Assembly: GCF_022398315.1 (NCBI RefSeq)
Contig: NZ_JAKEVF010000002.1
Coordinates: 533,279-597,278 of the forward strand
Direction of reading: 5' to 3'
Source of the DNA: Shewanella sp. Isolate11
Lineage (GTDB): Bacteria; Pseudomonadota; Gammaproteobacteria; Enterobacterales; Shewanellaceae
DNA length: 64,000 nucleotides
Shown: positions 1-8,396 of the stretch, piece after piece
Position numbering within the stretch: the first letter of the stretch is position 1
How the letters are laid out: every line of letters starts with the position of its first letter
Position numbers and translations under genes: made by a program
Notes under the pieces: model-generated
What the model was told of the DNA's origin: nothing
Databases searched by the model: none
Seen by the model: the letters and a program-made list of their open reading frames with translations, nothing else

Positions 1-440
1 GGCAGCCCAGTGATCAGCAAGAGTATATTGAGTCCCTTGCTATACGAATAGCCCTTGAAGGCAGCAAGAATATTGCCACGCCCATTTCACTGGATGTCAC
101 CCAGCCTTGGCAATGCCAGTCAGATGCCATTGACGGAATTTTCAGTGCTAATACGCTACATATCATGAGCATGGAGATGGTCGAGGCTTGCTTTGACGGT
201 ATTGCAACACATTTGGTTGCCGGTGGAAGCTGTTGTATCTATGGGCCATTTAACTACAACAATCACTATACCAGCGAGAGTAACCGTCAGTTTGATATCT
301 GGCTAAAAGAGCGAAATGTCCACAGTGGCATTCGCGATATCGAATGGATCATTGAGCTTGCAAACAAAACGGGGTTAAGCTTAACAGCCGACCATACTAT
401 GCCAGCCAACAACCGTTTATTGCAGTTTGATAAGTGTTAA
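1..440 (+). CDS. DUF938 SAM-dependent methyltransferase-like protein, C-terminal part
   Basis: The reading frame is open from the first full codon at base 3 to the TAA ending at 440, so the start lies to the left of the window; 145 residues are visible. The visible part resembles the DUF938 family, proteins with a class I methyltransferase fold and no settled substrate: a segment reading FSANTLHIMS (post-motif region), then GGSCCIYGPF and an NxHYTSESN stretch. The protein ends in the usual short tail after a final strand. Family membership is from memory of these motifs; the SAM-binding motif I is outside the window. No partner gene is evident downstream. Confidence 0.75.
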   Translation, partial: QPSDQQEYIESLAIRIALEGSKNIATPISLDVTQPWQCQSDAIDGIFSANTLHIMSMEMVEACFDGIATHLVAGGSCCIYGPFNYNNHYTSESNRQFDIWLKERNVHSGIRDIEWIIELANKTGLSLTADHTMPANNRLLQFDKC

Positions 441-597
441 CCCTTGCATTGTCACTAGGATTTATCCCTTGTTTGCGAAAACGAACAGCAAAATCGCAAT
501 ATCAATCAACACAGTGCTTATTCTTTTTGTTAAAACTCTGTAAGCTAATATCTTCATTCCGGCCAATGGCCAGCATCAAGGAATAAGGTTACAGCGA

Positions 598-1446
598 ATG
601 GCTTCAGTTACCACCAAGAAACACCCGAATGGCTTAGAGTATGTCGATGTCGATACAGACCTTTGTCAGGCTAGGATTTTTTTGCAAGGCGCTCAAATAG
701 ACACCTTCATACCTAAAGGGAAAGCGCCTTTATTATGGGTGTCTAGCGCCGATGATTACCAGCCTGGTAACGGAATTCGTGGTGGTATCCCCATCTGCTG
801 GCCTTGGTTTGGCATGCACACAAACTCTGATTGGCCGCAACATGGCTTTGCTCGTACTCGTATTTGGTCATTAGATTCGGTACAGATGAAAGATCAAGCG
901 GTTGAATTAGTCTTTAGCTTGCCCCTTAGCGAAGCTGACAAACAATACTGGCCCTATAACACTAAAGTTGAAATGGTTTTCACTCTAACCGATACCCTCA
1001 GAGCCACTTTAATCAACACCAACCTCAGTGAAGAAACCCTTAGTCTAACTCAAGCCCTACACACCTATTTCCCTATCGGTGATATTCATCAACTGCAAGC
1101 CAGTGGATTTGAAGGGGCAAAATACATTGAGTTTGGTGAAGGTCCTTACCCACAACAAGGTGACAAGGTTAAATTCGATAAAGAAACTGACCGAGTCTAT
1201 ACCCAGCTAGAACCCCAACAACAACTGCATACGCCTCAGGGGACTATTAATGTTGCACGCGAGAACAGTCATTCGGCTGTGCTGTGGAACCCTTGGATAG
1301 ATAAATCTAAATGGCTGTCACGCTTTAATGACGACGATTATCTGACTATGGTGTGCTTGGAAGCGGCGAATGTATTAGAAGATCAAGTGATCCTCGAGCC
1401 TAATGGCCAGCACAGACTCACTACCATTATCGGCTGGGCTGAGTAG
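598..1446 (+). CDS. yeaD: D-hexose-6-phosphate mutarotase (YeaD/aldose 1-epimerase family)
   Basis: This 282-residue cytosolic protein belongs to the galactose-mutarotase-like fold and is expected to interconvert the alpha and beta anomers of glucose-6-phosphate and related sugars. The family signature RGGIPICWPWFG is at residues 61-72, followed by the active-site histidine in QHGFAR (His82), a second histidine in ALHTYF (His155) and the conserved glutamate in CLEAANV near residue 263. Length matches the family (about 290). The ATG at 598 is preceded by AAGGA some 13 bases upstream. It is monocistronic: a rho-independent terminator follows directly. Confidence 0.9.
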   Translation: MASVTTKKHPNGLEYVDVDTDLCQARIFLQGAQIDTFIPKGKAPLLWVSSADDYQPGNGIRGGIPICWPWFGMHTNSDWPQHGFARTRIWSLDSVQMKDQAVELVFSLPLSEADKQYWPYNTKVEMVFTLTDTLRATLINTNLSEETLSLTQALHTYFPIGDIHQLQASGFEGAKYIEFGEGPYPQQGDKVKFDKETDRVYTQLEPQQQLHTPQGTINVARENSHSAVLWNPWIDKSKWLSRFNDDDYLTMVCLEAANVLEDQVILEPNGQHRLTTIIGWAE

Positions 1447-1457
1447 CTATCAATCTC

Positions 1458-1481
1458 AAGGTCGCAACAGCGACCTTTTTT
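1458..1481 (+). terminator. Rho-independent terminator after yeaD
   Basis: A GGTCGC / GCGACC stem with a short AACA loop is followed by a run of six T, 12 bases after the yeaD stop codon. Confidence 0.85.
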
Positions 1482-1603
1482 GCTACTCAATAATTAGCTT
1501 ACAGCAGACTAAATGTCGTGAAACTCATAGTAAATTATCCTTTCAGTCATTAGCGATGATAGACTCAAGTAAATCCAACGGACAGGTCAAGAGATAGGGA
1601 TAG

Positions 1604-4600
1604 ATGTGGCAACGCCTTTCTAAAACGAGTCGGCTGATCATTATGGTAAGCTTGCTGCTGATCGCGGCAGTCTCGATAACGCTTTCAGTAACTTACACTC
1701 ATTTTGCAGGAATCACCACAGCGAGTGTTAATCAGCTTCTTGCGCCTTACAATAGTCAAATCATCTCACTGTCCATCACTCCCGATGCCTTACTGCGCGG
1801 TAAAGTCGGTGCCATTACCCTTAATATTAATGGCAACATAATTCATATTGAAAAACTTCAAATAAGTCTGCGTGATAAGGTTTCTTGGCACGCCTTGTCT
1901 CTTGCCGATATCAAATCGGTAGCCGTGGATAATATTGAAGTTTCGCTATCACCGACAATATTTGATTCGCCATCGACATCAAGCCAATCCGCTGCCAGCG
2001 ATTTTGCCGCGCAATTAAAAACCTTGCCGTTAATCGCCGTCGGTAAGGCGCAGCTAAATCTGGCTGCGATAGAAAACAATCAACTTAGCCTAGATCTTAA
2101 TTATCTGAGCTTGGATAGCCAAGGTCACTTACTCAGTGCCATCAGTCACCAAGATAAGCGCTTAATCGATATTAATGCCCAACTGGGCGAGCAAGATTGG
2201 CATGCACAAACTCAATTATCTCTAGATACCTTTAAAGACTTGCTGTTTTCGGCGTTAACACTTAAGGAACTCGGTAACTCATCACAACATCCGCAGCAAC
2301 CAAAGCCATCACAGCTACAAGCACTCGCAAGCCTACAAGAGTTAGTCGAAGCCTTTCAGCTCAGCTTTGGTGGAACACTTCACTCCACAATCAATCTGAA
2401 CCTCGATACTTTTGTGCTTGATTCACAACATCAACTGCAACAGAGCTATATTTCGGCAGCAAAGATTAATCAAACACAGCTTGAGCAAGCCATAGTGTTA
2501 AAGCCACAATCTTTCGAATCAGATATAAACTCAGCCACTGAACATAAGGTTGATTTTTCTCTTGCAGGTCCCTTGAGTGATTTGATCTTCAGCCTAAAAC
2601 CTATGGCGATTTCTTTAGGGTTAACACCTAAACAACTACAGGCTTTAACTACACATATTAATGAGCCATTAGCCGAGAACATAGTCGAAATCATTAATCA
2701 GCTATCAAAAAAGTCGAACCAAAATGCATCACCCTCAAAGCAGGTAAAATCAAGATTTCCTGCAGAAAATCCAACAATGCTGATCGATTTGTCATTGTTA
2801 AAACCTTTAAACTATCAATTAACCTCACAGCAATTAACGGTGCCAGAATTACAACTTATCGTCTCATTAGATGAAAACTCTGACGCTAAAAACGCAGTCA
2901 ATCAATTGAGTAGCCAAATCAACGAGCTGGCAGTTCATCATCTCGATTCTGGTTATCAAGTTACAGCTCTATGGCAGCTTAATTTTAATCGCCGCAATCC
3001 TCTGTGTATCGAGCTAGATCAACTGGCCACTGAATCACTATCACTGTCTTCAAACTGCGCTAAAGCAACTAAGATACAAGCCACAGCACAAGCCATCAGT
3101 GTTAAAACATTCACTGTTAATGCCACAGGACATCTCAGCTTGATGCATCAAAATAATGCCACTCAACCTGACAGCAATTCATTATCATCGACTGTCAGTA
3201 TTGCTGATGGCAGCGAGTTACGTCTCATATCACCAAAGTTCAACAAGCCCAAGTTGCATCTTGAGGCCCAACAAATAGCGCTACAGTTACAACAAAACGC
3301 GACCATCACAGATTTAACCCAGTTTGATTGGGGTAAGACTCAGCTGACGATAGCTGGAAACAAACTTAATCTCAGTGATTTAGAATCAGCAGAACAAACA
3401 CAGATCGCTATTTCCAGTGATCAAACACGGCTACAGCTAGACGGCGGTCAACTCCAGTTAGGCCAAGGTCAACTTGCGCGCTTAATGCTAGAGCCTGTGA
3501 TTGTGACCACCACAGCTCCAAACATAAAGCTGTACAACAAGAAACCATATCAATCTGTGCAGGGCTTCTCCCCTGTTGCCGAAATGAACAGCACACAATT
3601 TACACTTAGCAGCCAAGACAAACTGAGTATTGCTTCAAAGCGAGATGAGTACAGCAATCAATCAAGCTGGTTTAAACTTCAAGCACAAATCCCTGCTATC
3701 GCTATAAAATTAACGGCTAGCGAACTCACTCAGCACTTAGGTACGGCAGAACAAACCTTAACACGCCAGACTCATATAAATGCCATTTCGTTAAATACAA
3801 CGCCGTTCACCCTGATTAAAACGCCACAACAGCCAGCAACAACAGAAAAAGGCAAGCCACAAACCATCGGCTTGCTCAATCAAGCTTGGCAAAGCCAGTT
3901 TCAATATGATGTTGAAGGACTCATAACTACAGATCATTTTTATTTATTGGGCAAACAGCGGATACGCACCCGTGCTCAATTTGAAACCTTCAATCTTGAA
4001 CAGCAACTCAATTGGAAGCCAGGTTTGAATGCCTCGCAATTACAGACTCGGGAAGATTGGAAGTTGGATAAGCTAAACCTACAAAGCCAACATCAGTTAA
4101 CGTTATCAAATAAACTGTTAAAGACGATTGAATCCGACCAATACAGCGATAAAGGACAATCCCTAGCGAGTTTAAAAGGTGAGTTTCAGTTCAACAGTGA
4201 CTTAGGTGATTTAACCAAACAGCTGCAGCAGTGGTTCAAACTCTCACTACCATTAACGGCGATCGGCGATCTCTCCCTTGCCGCTCAGCATCAACAAGTG
4301 TGGCACCAGGGTGGCAGTGAAATACATGCGAGCTTTACCCCCAGTATCAGTATCAGTGAAGGCAGTTTCAACCAGTTTCCCTTCGAACAAGCAAACCTGA
4401 AAGGTCAATGTCTATTTGACGCATCTGAGTTAACACCTTCCCCCTTACGACACTTTTATTGCGATAGCTTAGCCTTATCTATTCAAGCCTTTAATCCTGG
4501 TGTGTTACTAACAAATGTCAGCGGTCAAGCTAAAATCAACATAGATAACCGAACTATCGATGGGCTATTAACTGATACCTCATTAAACTCTGACAAATTG

Positions 4601-5182
4601 GTCGCTGCCAATTCAATCAACACAAAACAAACCGCCGATATCGATTTTACCGCCACCGCGGAGACCCTAGGCGGCAAACTGTTGTTGCCACTATTCGATT
4701 TAAACCTAAATTCTCCCTCTGATGCGTACTTGGTTCTTCAAGGCCTCGAATTACAGCAGCTCATGCAAGTGCAGCCTCAAGTGGGGATCTATGCCGATGG
4801 GATTTTCGATGGTGTATTACCTGTTTCACTGGCAGACAATAAAGTCTCTGTCAGTGGTGGCCGATTGGCTGCCCGCCCTCCCGGCGGCTTAATCAAAGTC
4901 GATGATAATCCCGCGGTGATGCAAATGCGTTTATCACAGCCCTATTTAGACTTTGCCTTTTCGGCATTAGAAGAGCTGCACTACAGCGAGCTATCCAGCA
5001 GTTTCGATATGGATAAAAATGGCGATGCTTTGCTTAAGGTCAACGTCAAAGGTCGCGCCAAAGATATAGAACGACCTATCCACTTGAACTACACTCAGGA
5101 AGAAAATATGTTACAACTACTCAAGAGCTTACAGATTGGCGACACGTTACAAAATCAAATAGAAAATGCCATGGGCCAATAG
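1604..5182 (+). CDS. ydbH: YdbH-family AsmA-like inner-membrane/periplasmic bridge protein
   Basis: A 1192-residue protein with a single N-terminal transmembrane segment (about residues 11-33) and a very long periplasmic part of repeated short beta-strand units rich in Ser, Gln, Asn and Leu, as in AsmA-like lipid-transport proteins. The C-terminal ~200 residues (from about LQGLELQQLM to the end) fit the YdbH-like domain. In E. coli, YdbH acts with YhdP and TamB, partly redundantly, in carrying phospholipids to the outer membrane. It is considerably longer than the E. coli protein (879). Identification is strengthened by the two genes that follow, a YnbE-like lipoprotein and a YdbL-like periplasmic protein, the same order as in E. 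coli. Start ATG 1604 has GGGA upstream. Confidence 0.88.
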   Translation: MWQRLSKTSRLIIMVSLLLIAAVSITLSVTYTHFAGITTASVNQLLAPYNSQIISLSITPDALLRGKVGAITLNINGNIIHIEKLQISLRDKVSWHALSLADIKSVAVDNIEVSLSPTIFDSPSTSSQSAASDFAAQLKTLPLIAVGKAQLNLAAIENNQLSLDLNYLSLDSQGHLLSAISHQDKRLIDINAQLGEQDWHAQTQLSLDTFKDLLFSALTLKELGNSSQHPQQPKPSQLQALASLQELVEAFQLSFGGTLHSTINLNLDTFVLDSQHQLQQSYISAAKINQTQLEQAIVLKPQSFESDINSATEHKVDFSLAGPLSDLIFSLKPMAISLGLTPKQLQALTTHINEPLAENIVEIINQLSKKSNQNASPSKQVKSRFPAENPTMLIDLSLLKPLNYQLTSQQLTVPELQLIVSLDENSDAKNAVNQLSSQINELAVHHLDSGYQVTALWQLNFNRRNPLCIELDQLATESLSLSSNCAKATKIQATAQAISVKTFTVNATGHLSLMHQNNATQPDSNSLSSTVSIADGSELRLISPKFNKPKLHLEAQQIALQLQQNATITDLTQFDWGKTQLTIAGNKLNLSDLESAEQTQIAISSDQTRLQLDGGQLQLGQGQLARLMLEPVIVTTTAPNIKLYNKKPYQSVQGFSPVAEMNSTQFTLSSQDKLSIASKRDEYSNQSSWFKLQAQIPAIAIKLTASELTQHLGTAEQTLTRQTHINAISLNTTPFTLIKTPQQPATTEKGKPQTIGLLNQAWQSQFQYDVEGLITTDHFYLLGKQRIRTRAQFETFNLEQQLNWKPGLNASQLQTREDWKLDKLNLQSQHQLTLSNKLLKTIESDQYSDKGQSLASLKGEFQFNSDLGDLTKQLQQWFKLSLPLTAIGDLSLAAQHQQVWHQGGSEIHASFTPSISISEGSFNQFPFEQANLKGQCLFDASELTPSPLRHFYCDSLALSIQAFNPGVLLTNVSGQAKINIDNRTIDGLLTDTSLNSDKLVAANSINTKQTADIDFTATAETLGGKLLLPLFDLNLNSPSDAYLVLQGLELQQLMQVQPQVGIYADGIFDGVLPVSLADNKVSVSGGRLAARPPGGLIKVDDNPAVMQMRLSQPYLDFAFSALEELHYSELSSSFDMDKNGDALLKVNVKGRAKDIERPIHLNYTQEENMLQLLKSLQIGDTLQNQIENAMGQ

Positions 5183-5301
5183 TTTTGATTTAACAAAGCC
5201 AATATTTTTAACGTTCAGCTTATCGTCATCTTAGCAAGAGTAAGCTAGTGTTATTCATAGGCCAACAGGCTCGAGATATAGCTATTTAAAAGGAATCATT
5301 C

Positions 5302-5502
5302 GTGAAGATATTGCCAAACTTAGCTACTGCCATATTGGGCGCTACGATACTGTTCAGCGTAACAGGCTGCACACCAACAGTAAAAATTGAGCCGCCCGAC
5401 AAACCCATTGTCATTAATCTCAACGTTAAAATTGAGCATGAGATTAAGATTAAAGTGGATAAAGAACTCGATGAGTTAATCAGCAACGACGAGCTGTTTT
5501 AA
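5302..5502 (+). CDS. ynbE: YnbE-family outer-membrane lipoprotein
   Basis: A 66-residue protein with a lipoprotein signal: hydrophobic stretch, then lipobox VTGC with the lipidated Cys at residue 23. The mature part has the family's short PDKPIVINLNVKIEHEI segment. The start is GTG at 5302, placed 8 bases after an AGGA. In E. coli, YnbE multimerises and contacts the C-terminal part of YdbH to complete the path between the two membranes. It sits 119 bases after ydbH and 14 bases before ydbL, so the three genes probably form one operon. Confidence 0.9.
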   Translation: MKILPNLATAILGATILFSVTGCTPTVKIEPPDKPIVINLNVKIEHEIKIKVDKELDELISNDELF

Positions 5503-5516
5503 GCAAAGGAGGAAAA

Positions 5517-5837
5517 ATGAAACATAAATTATTATTGCTAGTCACCGCTCTTGTGTTCAGCTTCAACGCCTTTGCTATTTCCCTACATGATGCGAAAAGC
5601 CAAGGCTTAGTGGGTGAGCAAACCGATGGCTACTTGGGTGTTGTGGTCAATAGCAGTGAAGCGCAAGCGCTGGCTAAATCGGTGAACAGTAAACGCCGTG
5701 CACACTATGAAAAGATTGCCAAAAAAAATGGTATTAGTGTCGATGATGTTGCCAAACTTGCCGCTCAAAAGGCAATAGAGGCAACGGCACAAGGCGAGTA
5801 TATTCAAACGCCACAAGGAAAATGGATTAAGAAATAA
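5517..5837 (+). CDS. ydbL: YdbL-family (DUF1318) periplasmic protein
   Basis: A 106-residue protein with a clean Sec signal peptide (residues 1-20, ending AFA) and a DUF1318-like mature domain: LHDAKSQGLVGEQTDGYLG, then a helix with KRRAHYEKIAKKNG and a C-terminal WIKK. In E. coli YdbL helps control assembly of the YdbH-YnbE bridge and prevents over-multimerisation of YnbE. A strong ribosome site (AAAGGAGG) precedes ATG 5517. It is the last gene of ydbH-ynbE-ydbL and is followed at once by a terminator. Confidence 0.9.
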   Translation: MKHKLLLLVTALVFSFNAFAISLHDAKSQGLVGEQTDGYLGVVVNSSEAQALAKSVNSKRRAHYEKIAKKNGISVDDVAKLAAQKAIEATAQGEYIQTPQGKWIKK

Positions 5838-5866
5838 TCTAACGATTATCATCCATGTACAAAAAT

Positions 5867-5887
5867 GGCGCCTTAGTGCGCCTTTTT
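5867..5887. terminator. Bidirectional terminator between ydbL and the usp gene
   Basis: GGCGC / GCGCC stem with a six-base loop, T run on the plus side and AAAAAT on the other side, so it can serve both converging genes. Confidence 0.75.
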
Positions 5888-5907
5888 AATGGTTTTATAT
5901 GGGGCTT

Positions 5908-6843
5908 TTAATTAAATGCTGAACTGGATTTTTTTACCACTAACAAATCACAATTAATACGATCGATAACCTGCTCTGCCACATTCCCGCATAAGTTAGA
6001 CAACAGATTTGGTGTACCTTTATCCCCTAAGATCACTAATTCTGAGTCAACCCGTTTCGACAACGATTCGATCGCATCTTCGGGTAACTCTTTTGCCAAA
6101 TGAAAATGTTCGTTAACGGTTTTCACATTGGACGGTAACAGGTGATACTGACTGGTGTATTTGGACATTTGCTCAAAATGATAACCTTCATTTGATTCAG
6201 GAGTCATGGCTTGGTGAAAGGAGATACTCGGAGTCTCACCAAAATAACAATCAACCAGATGACAATCACCTTTAAGCAACTGAGTAAAATGCGCCGTAGT
6301 TTGTAACACAGTCTCGTTGAGCTCTTTGTGCTCTATATCTTCTGTACAAGGTTCTATCAAGGAGATGATCCGTCCCCCTGGCTCCCATAGATGATCTTTA
6401 ACTACAACTACGGGTCTGGTTGATTCTCTGATCAAGCGAATATCCAGCGCTTTTATTGTTAGCCAGTTCCATAACTTATGTCTTGAAGCGGCTATAAACA
6501 CAGCATCGACTTTAAAATCATCACAAAACGTCAGTACATCGTCACAACTAGTACAGTTGATCGCCGCCTGTGAAATACTTAACCCAGACTGACAAGTTGA
6601 CTTAATAAATTCATTTATACACTGACGCTTTTTTTCAATCGTTAGATGTTTAGTATTTGGTAATGATTCTGAATCACTCTGCTCGAACGTGTCTACAAGT
6701 CGGCTGACAAAGTTACCGTGCTGAAGCAACATAACTATGACCACCGCATTGGTTCTACTGGCCATGTACAATGCTCTAGATATTCCCTTAAGACTAAAAT
6801 CATGTTCGTCGATGACGACTAACAATCTTTGATAGCTATCCAT
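5908..6843 (-). CDS. Universal stress protein, UspE-like tandem domain
   Basis: A 311-residue cytosolic protein with two Usp domains (about residues 5-150 and 160-305), the arrangement of E. coli UspE. The second repeat carries the nucleotide-binding type end, ILGDKGTPNLLSNLCGNVAEQVIDRINCDLLVVK, a variant of the family pattern G-x2-G-x9-G-(S/T/N); the first begins YQRLLVVIDEHD. UspE-type proteins are stress-induced and in E. coli affect motility and oxidative stress tolerance. It is a single gene, facing ydbL. The long upstream gap holds a 16-bp dyad at 7077-7092 that recurs before tamA. Confidence 0.85.
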   Translation of the reverse strand: MDSYQRLLVVIDEHDFSLKGISRALYMASRTNAVVIVMLLQHGNFVSRLVDTFEQSDSESLPNTKHLTIEKKRQCINEFIKSTCQSGLSISQAAINCTSCDDVLTFCDDFKVDAVFIAASRHKLWNWLTIKALDIRLIRESTRPVVVVKDHLWEPGGRIISLIEPCTEDIEHKELNETVLQTTAHFTQLLKGDCHLVDCYFGETPSISFHQAMTPESNEGYHFEQMSKYTSQYHLLPSNVKTVNEHFHLAKELPEDAIESLSKRVDSELVILGDKGTPNLLSNLCGNVAEQVIDRINCDLLVVKKSSSAFN

Positions 6844-7158
6844 AACTTCAATCTCACATAGTGTAAGAACCTAATTGTAGTCAAGGAGAAGCCACAAAAA
6901 AATTGTCAAAGTCCCAGTTTCATTGGCTTTACAGGCAAATATATGAAAACAAGCATGATTGTTTAATAGAACCCTTTAGCCTAATACATTAGATTTTTTG
7001 TCCATTCTGCGCTAAAAAGCCGCGAGGCCACTCAAACTTCAAGCTAATAAGTTGAATGTATTGATGTTATATAAAATATCTATTTGAAGATAACACTAAG
7101 CTGAAATAGCGAGGTTTAGAGAAACTAACTTAGAATTGAAATAAGTATCTGCTAAAGA
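6844..7158. other. Non-coding gap upstream of the usp gene
   Basis: About 315 AT-rich bases with no credible gene on either strand. It must hold the promoter of the minus-strand usp gene. The only structure I can point to is the dyad TATCT-N6-AGATA at 7077-7092. Confidence 0.6.
7077..7092. promoter_or_regulatory. Dyad TATCT-N6-AGATA, possible operator (copy 1)
   Basis: TATCTATTTGAAGATA. The outer five bases on each side are perfect inverted repeats, as in a site for a dimeric regulator. The exact reverse complement of the full 16 bases occurs at 8371-8386. This copy lies 234 bases upstream of the usp start codon. The regulator is unknown and the regulatory role is inferred. Confidence 0.35.
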
Positions 7159-7187
7159 CAAAAAGAGGCAAAAATCGCCTCTTTTTT
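7159..7187 (-). terminator. Terminator after the isoaspartyl peptidase gene
   Basis: AGAGGC / GCCTCT stem with a seven-base AT loop, five T on the minus side and six on the plus side; it lies 33 bases past the stop codon of the minus-strand gene. Confidence 0.75.
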
Positions 7188-7219
7188 ACAATATACCGTC
7201 TGATTAATTAGTGTGTGGA

Positions 7220-8266
7220 TTAATTATCCTGCCAGATCATCACCTGTGCTTGTTCGCCACTTTTGCGCGTCGCACGATACATGCCTTCGGTATTAAATGG
7301 TGTCGCAATATTACCGCGCTGATCGATGGCGATTACACCGCCTGTACCACCTGCGGTAATTAAACGCTGATTGATAACTTCGTCGGCAGCTTGAATGATC
7401 GACTTTTGCTGATACTTGACCCTAGCACAGATATCACCAGCAACGTGATAGCGAATAAAATACTCACCATGACCCGTCGCAGACACGGCGCAAACACCAT
7501 TTTCGGCATAAGTCCCGGCGCCAATGACGGGCGAATCGCCAATGCGGCCAAAGCGTTTTGCAGTCATACCTCCGGTTGAAGTACCCGCGGCTAAATTGCC
7601 CTGTTTATCCAGCGCAACAGCACCCACAGTGCCAAACTTGTAATCTAGGTCGAGATAATCGAGAGCAGCTTGATGGTCAACTTTAGCTTCATTTTGTTCA
7701 TCGAAGGCTTTTAATTTCTGTTTTGCATCCAGCAACTGCTGATAACGGCTGTTAGTATCGAAATGGGTCGTTGGTACTAAAGTAAAGTTTTGTGTTAACG
7801 CAAACTCTTCTGCACCACTACCGGATAACATCACATGGGCCGAGTTATCCATCACGCTACGGGCGAGATCAATCGGGTTTTTAATATGCTTTACCCCAGC
7901 AATAGCACCGGCATTCATGGTGTTACCATCCATGATTGAGGCGTCCATTTCATGGCTACCGTCATAAGTATAAACCGCCCCAAGTCCAGCATTAAACATC
8001 GGACTATCTTCCAAAATATGAATTGCCGCAGTGACCGCAGACAGACTATCCCCGCCTTTTTCTAATACTTTATAGCCCGCATCGACCGCTTGCTTGAGTT
8101 TTTCACGATAAGCCTTCTGCTGCTCAGGGGTTAATTTGGCTTTTGAAATGGTTCCGGCTCCGCCATGAATTGCGATGGCAAATGGCTCATTTTGTGCCCA
8201 CACATTCCCCACTAAACTCAGTCCAATTAACGAGCCTAAATAGAGTTGTTTAATTTTTATACTCAT
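7220..8266 (-). CDS. iaaA: Isoaspartyl peptidase / L-asparaginase, periplasmic Ntn-hydrolase
   Basis: A 348-residue precursor of the plant-type asparaginase family, which hydrolyses isoaspartyl dipeptides and asparagine. The signal peptide ends at about residue 24 (VWA-QN), so the enzyme is exported. The family start IAIHGGAGTI (31-40) and the autocleavage site are present: Thr213 in FGTVGAVALD should become the N-terminal nucleophile of the beta subunit after self-cleavage, and GTSTGGMTAKRFGRIGDSPVIGAGTYA follows as usual. AAGGAA precedes the ATG. It diverges from tamA across only 130 bases; the shared gap contains a dyad at 8371-8386. Confidence 0.93.
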   Translation of the reverse strand: MSIKIKQLYLGSLIGLSLVGNVWAQNEPFAIAIHGGAGTISKAKLTPEQQKAYREKLKQAVDAGYKVLEKGGDSLSAVTAAIHILEDSPMFNAGLGAVYTYDGSHEMDASIMDGNTMNAGAIAGVKHIKNPIDLARSVMDNSAHVMLSGSGAEEFALTQNFTLVPTTHFDTNSRYQQLLDAKQKLKAFDEQNEAKVDHQAALDYLDLDYKFGTVGAVALDKQGNLAAGTSTGGMTAKRFGRIGDSPVIGAGTYAENGVCAVSATGHGEYFIRYHVAGDICARVKYQQKSIIQAADEVINQRLITAGGTGGVIAIDQRGNIATPFNTEGMYRATRKSGEQAQVMIWQDN

Positions 8267-8370
8267 CGGAATTCCTTATGAATTTTTTATTTATTTGTAG
8301 CCATATTAGCCATTAATTACAATCATATTCTTGCTTGCCTGAGAGAATCTGCGACAATAGCCGATAATAA

Positions 8371-8386
8371 TATCTTCAAATAGATA
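8371..8386. promoter_or_regulatory. Dyad TATCT-N6-AGATA, possible operator (copy 2)
   Basis: TATCTTCAAATAGATA, the exact reverse complement of the element at 7077-7092. It ends 10 bases before the TTG start of tamA, within the gap shared with iaaA, so a bound protein could block transcription or overlap the tamA leader. The function is inferred from symmetry and placement only. Confidence 0.35.
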
Positions 8387-8396
8387 GAGCCCATTT

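Noticed and set aside
1403-1597. 64-codon plus-strand ORF overlapping the end of yeaD
   Set aside because: It reads in another frame of yeaD and through the terminator; no ribosome site or recognisable protein.
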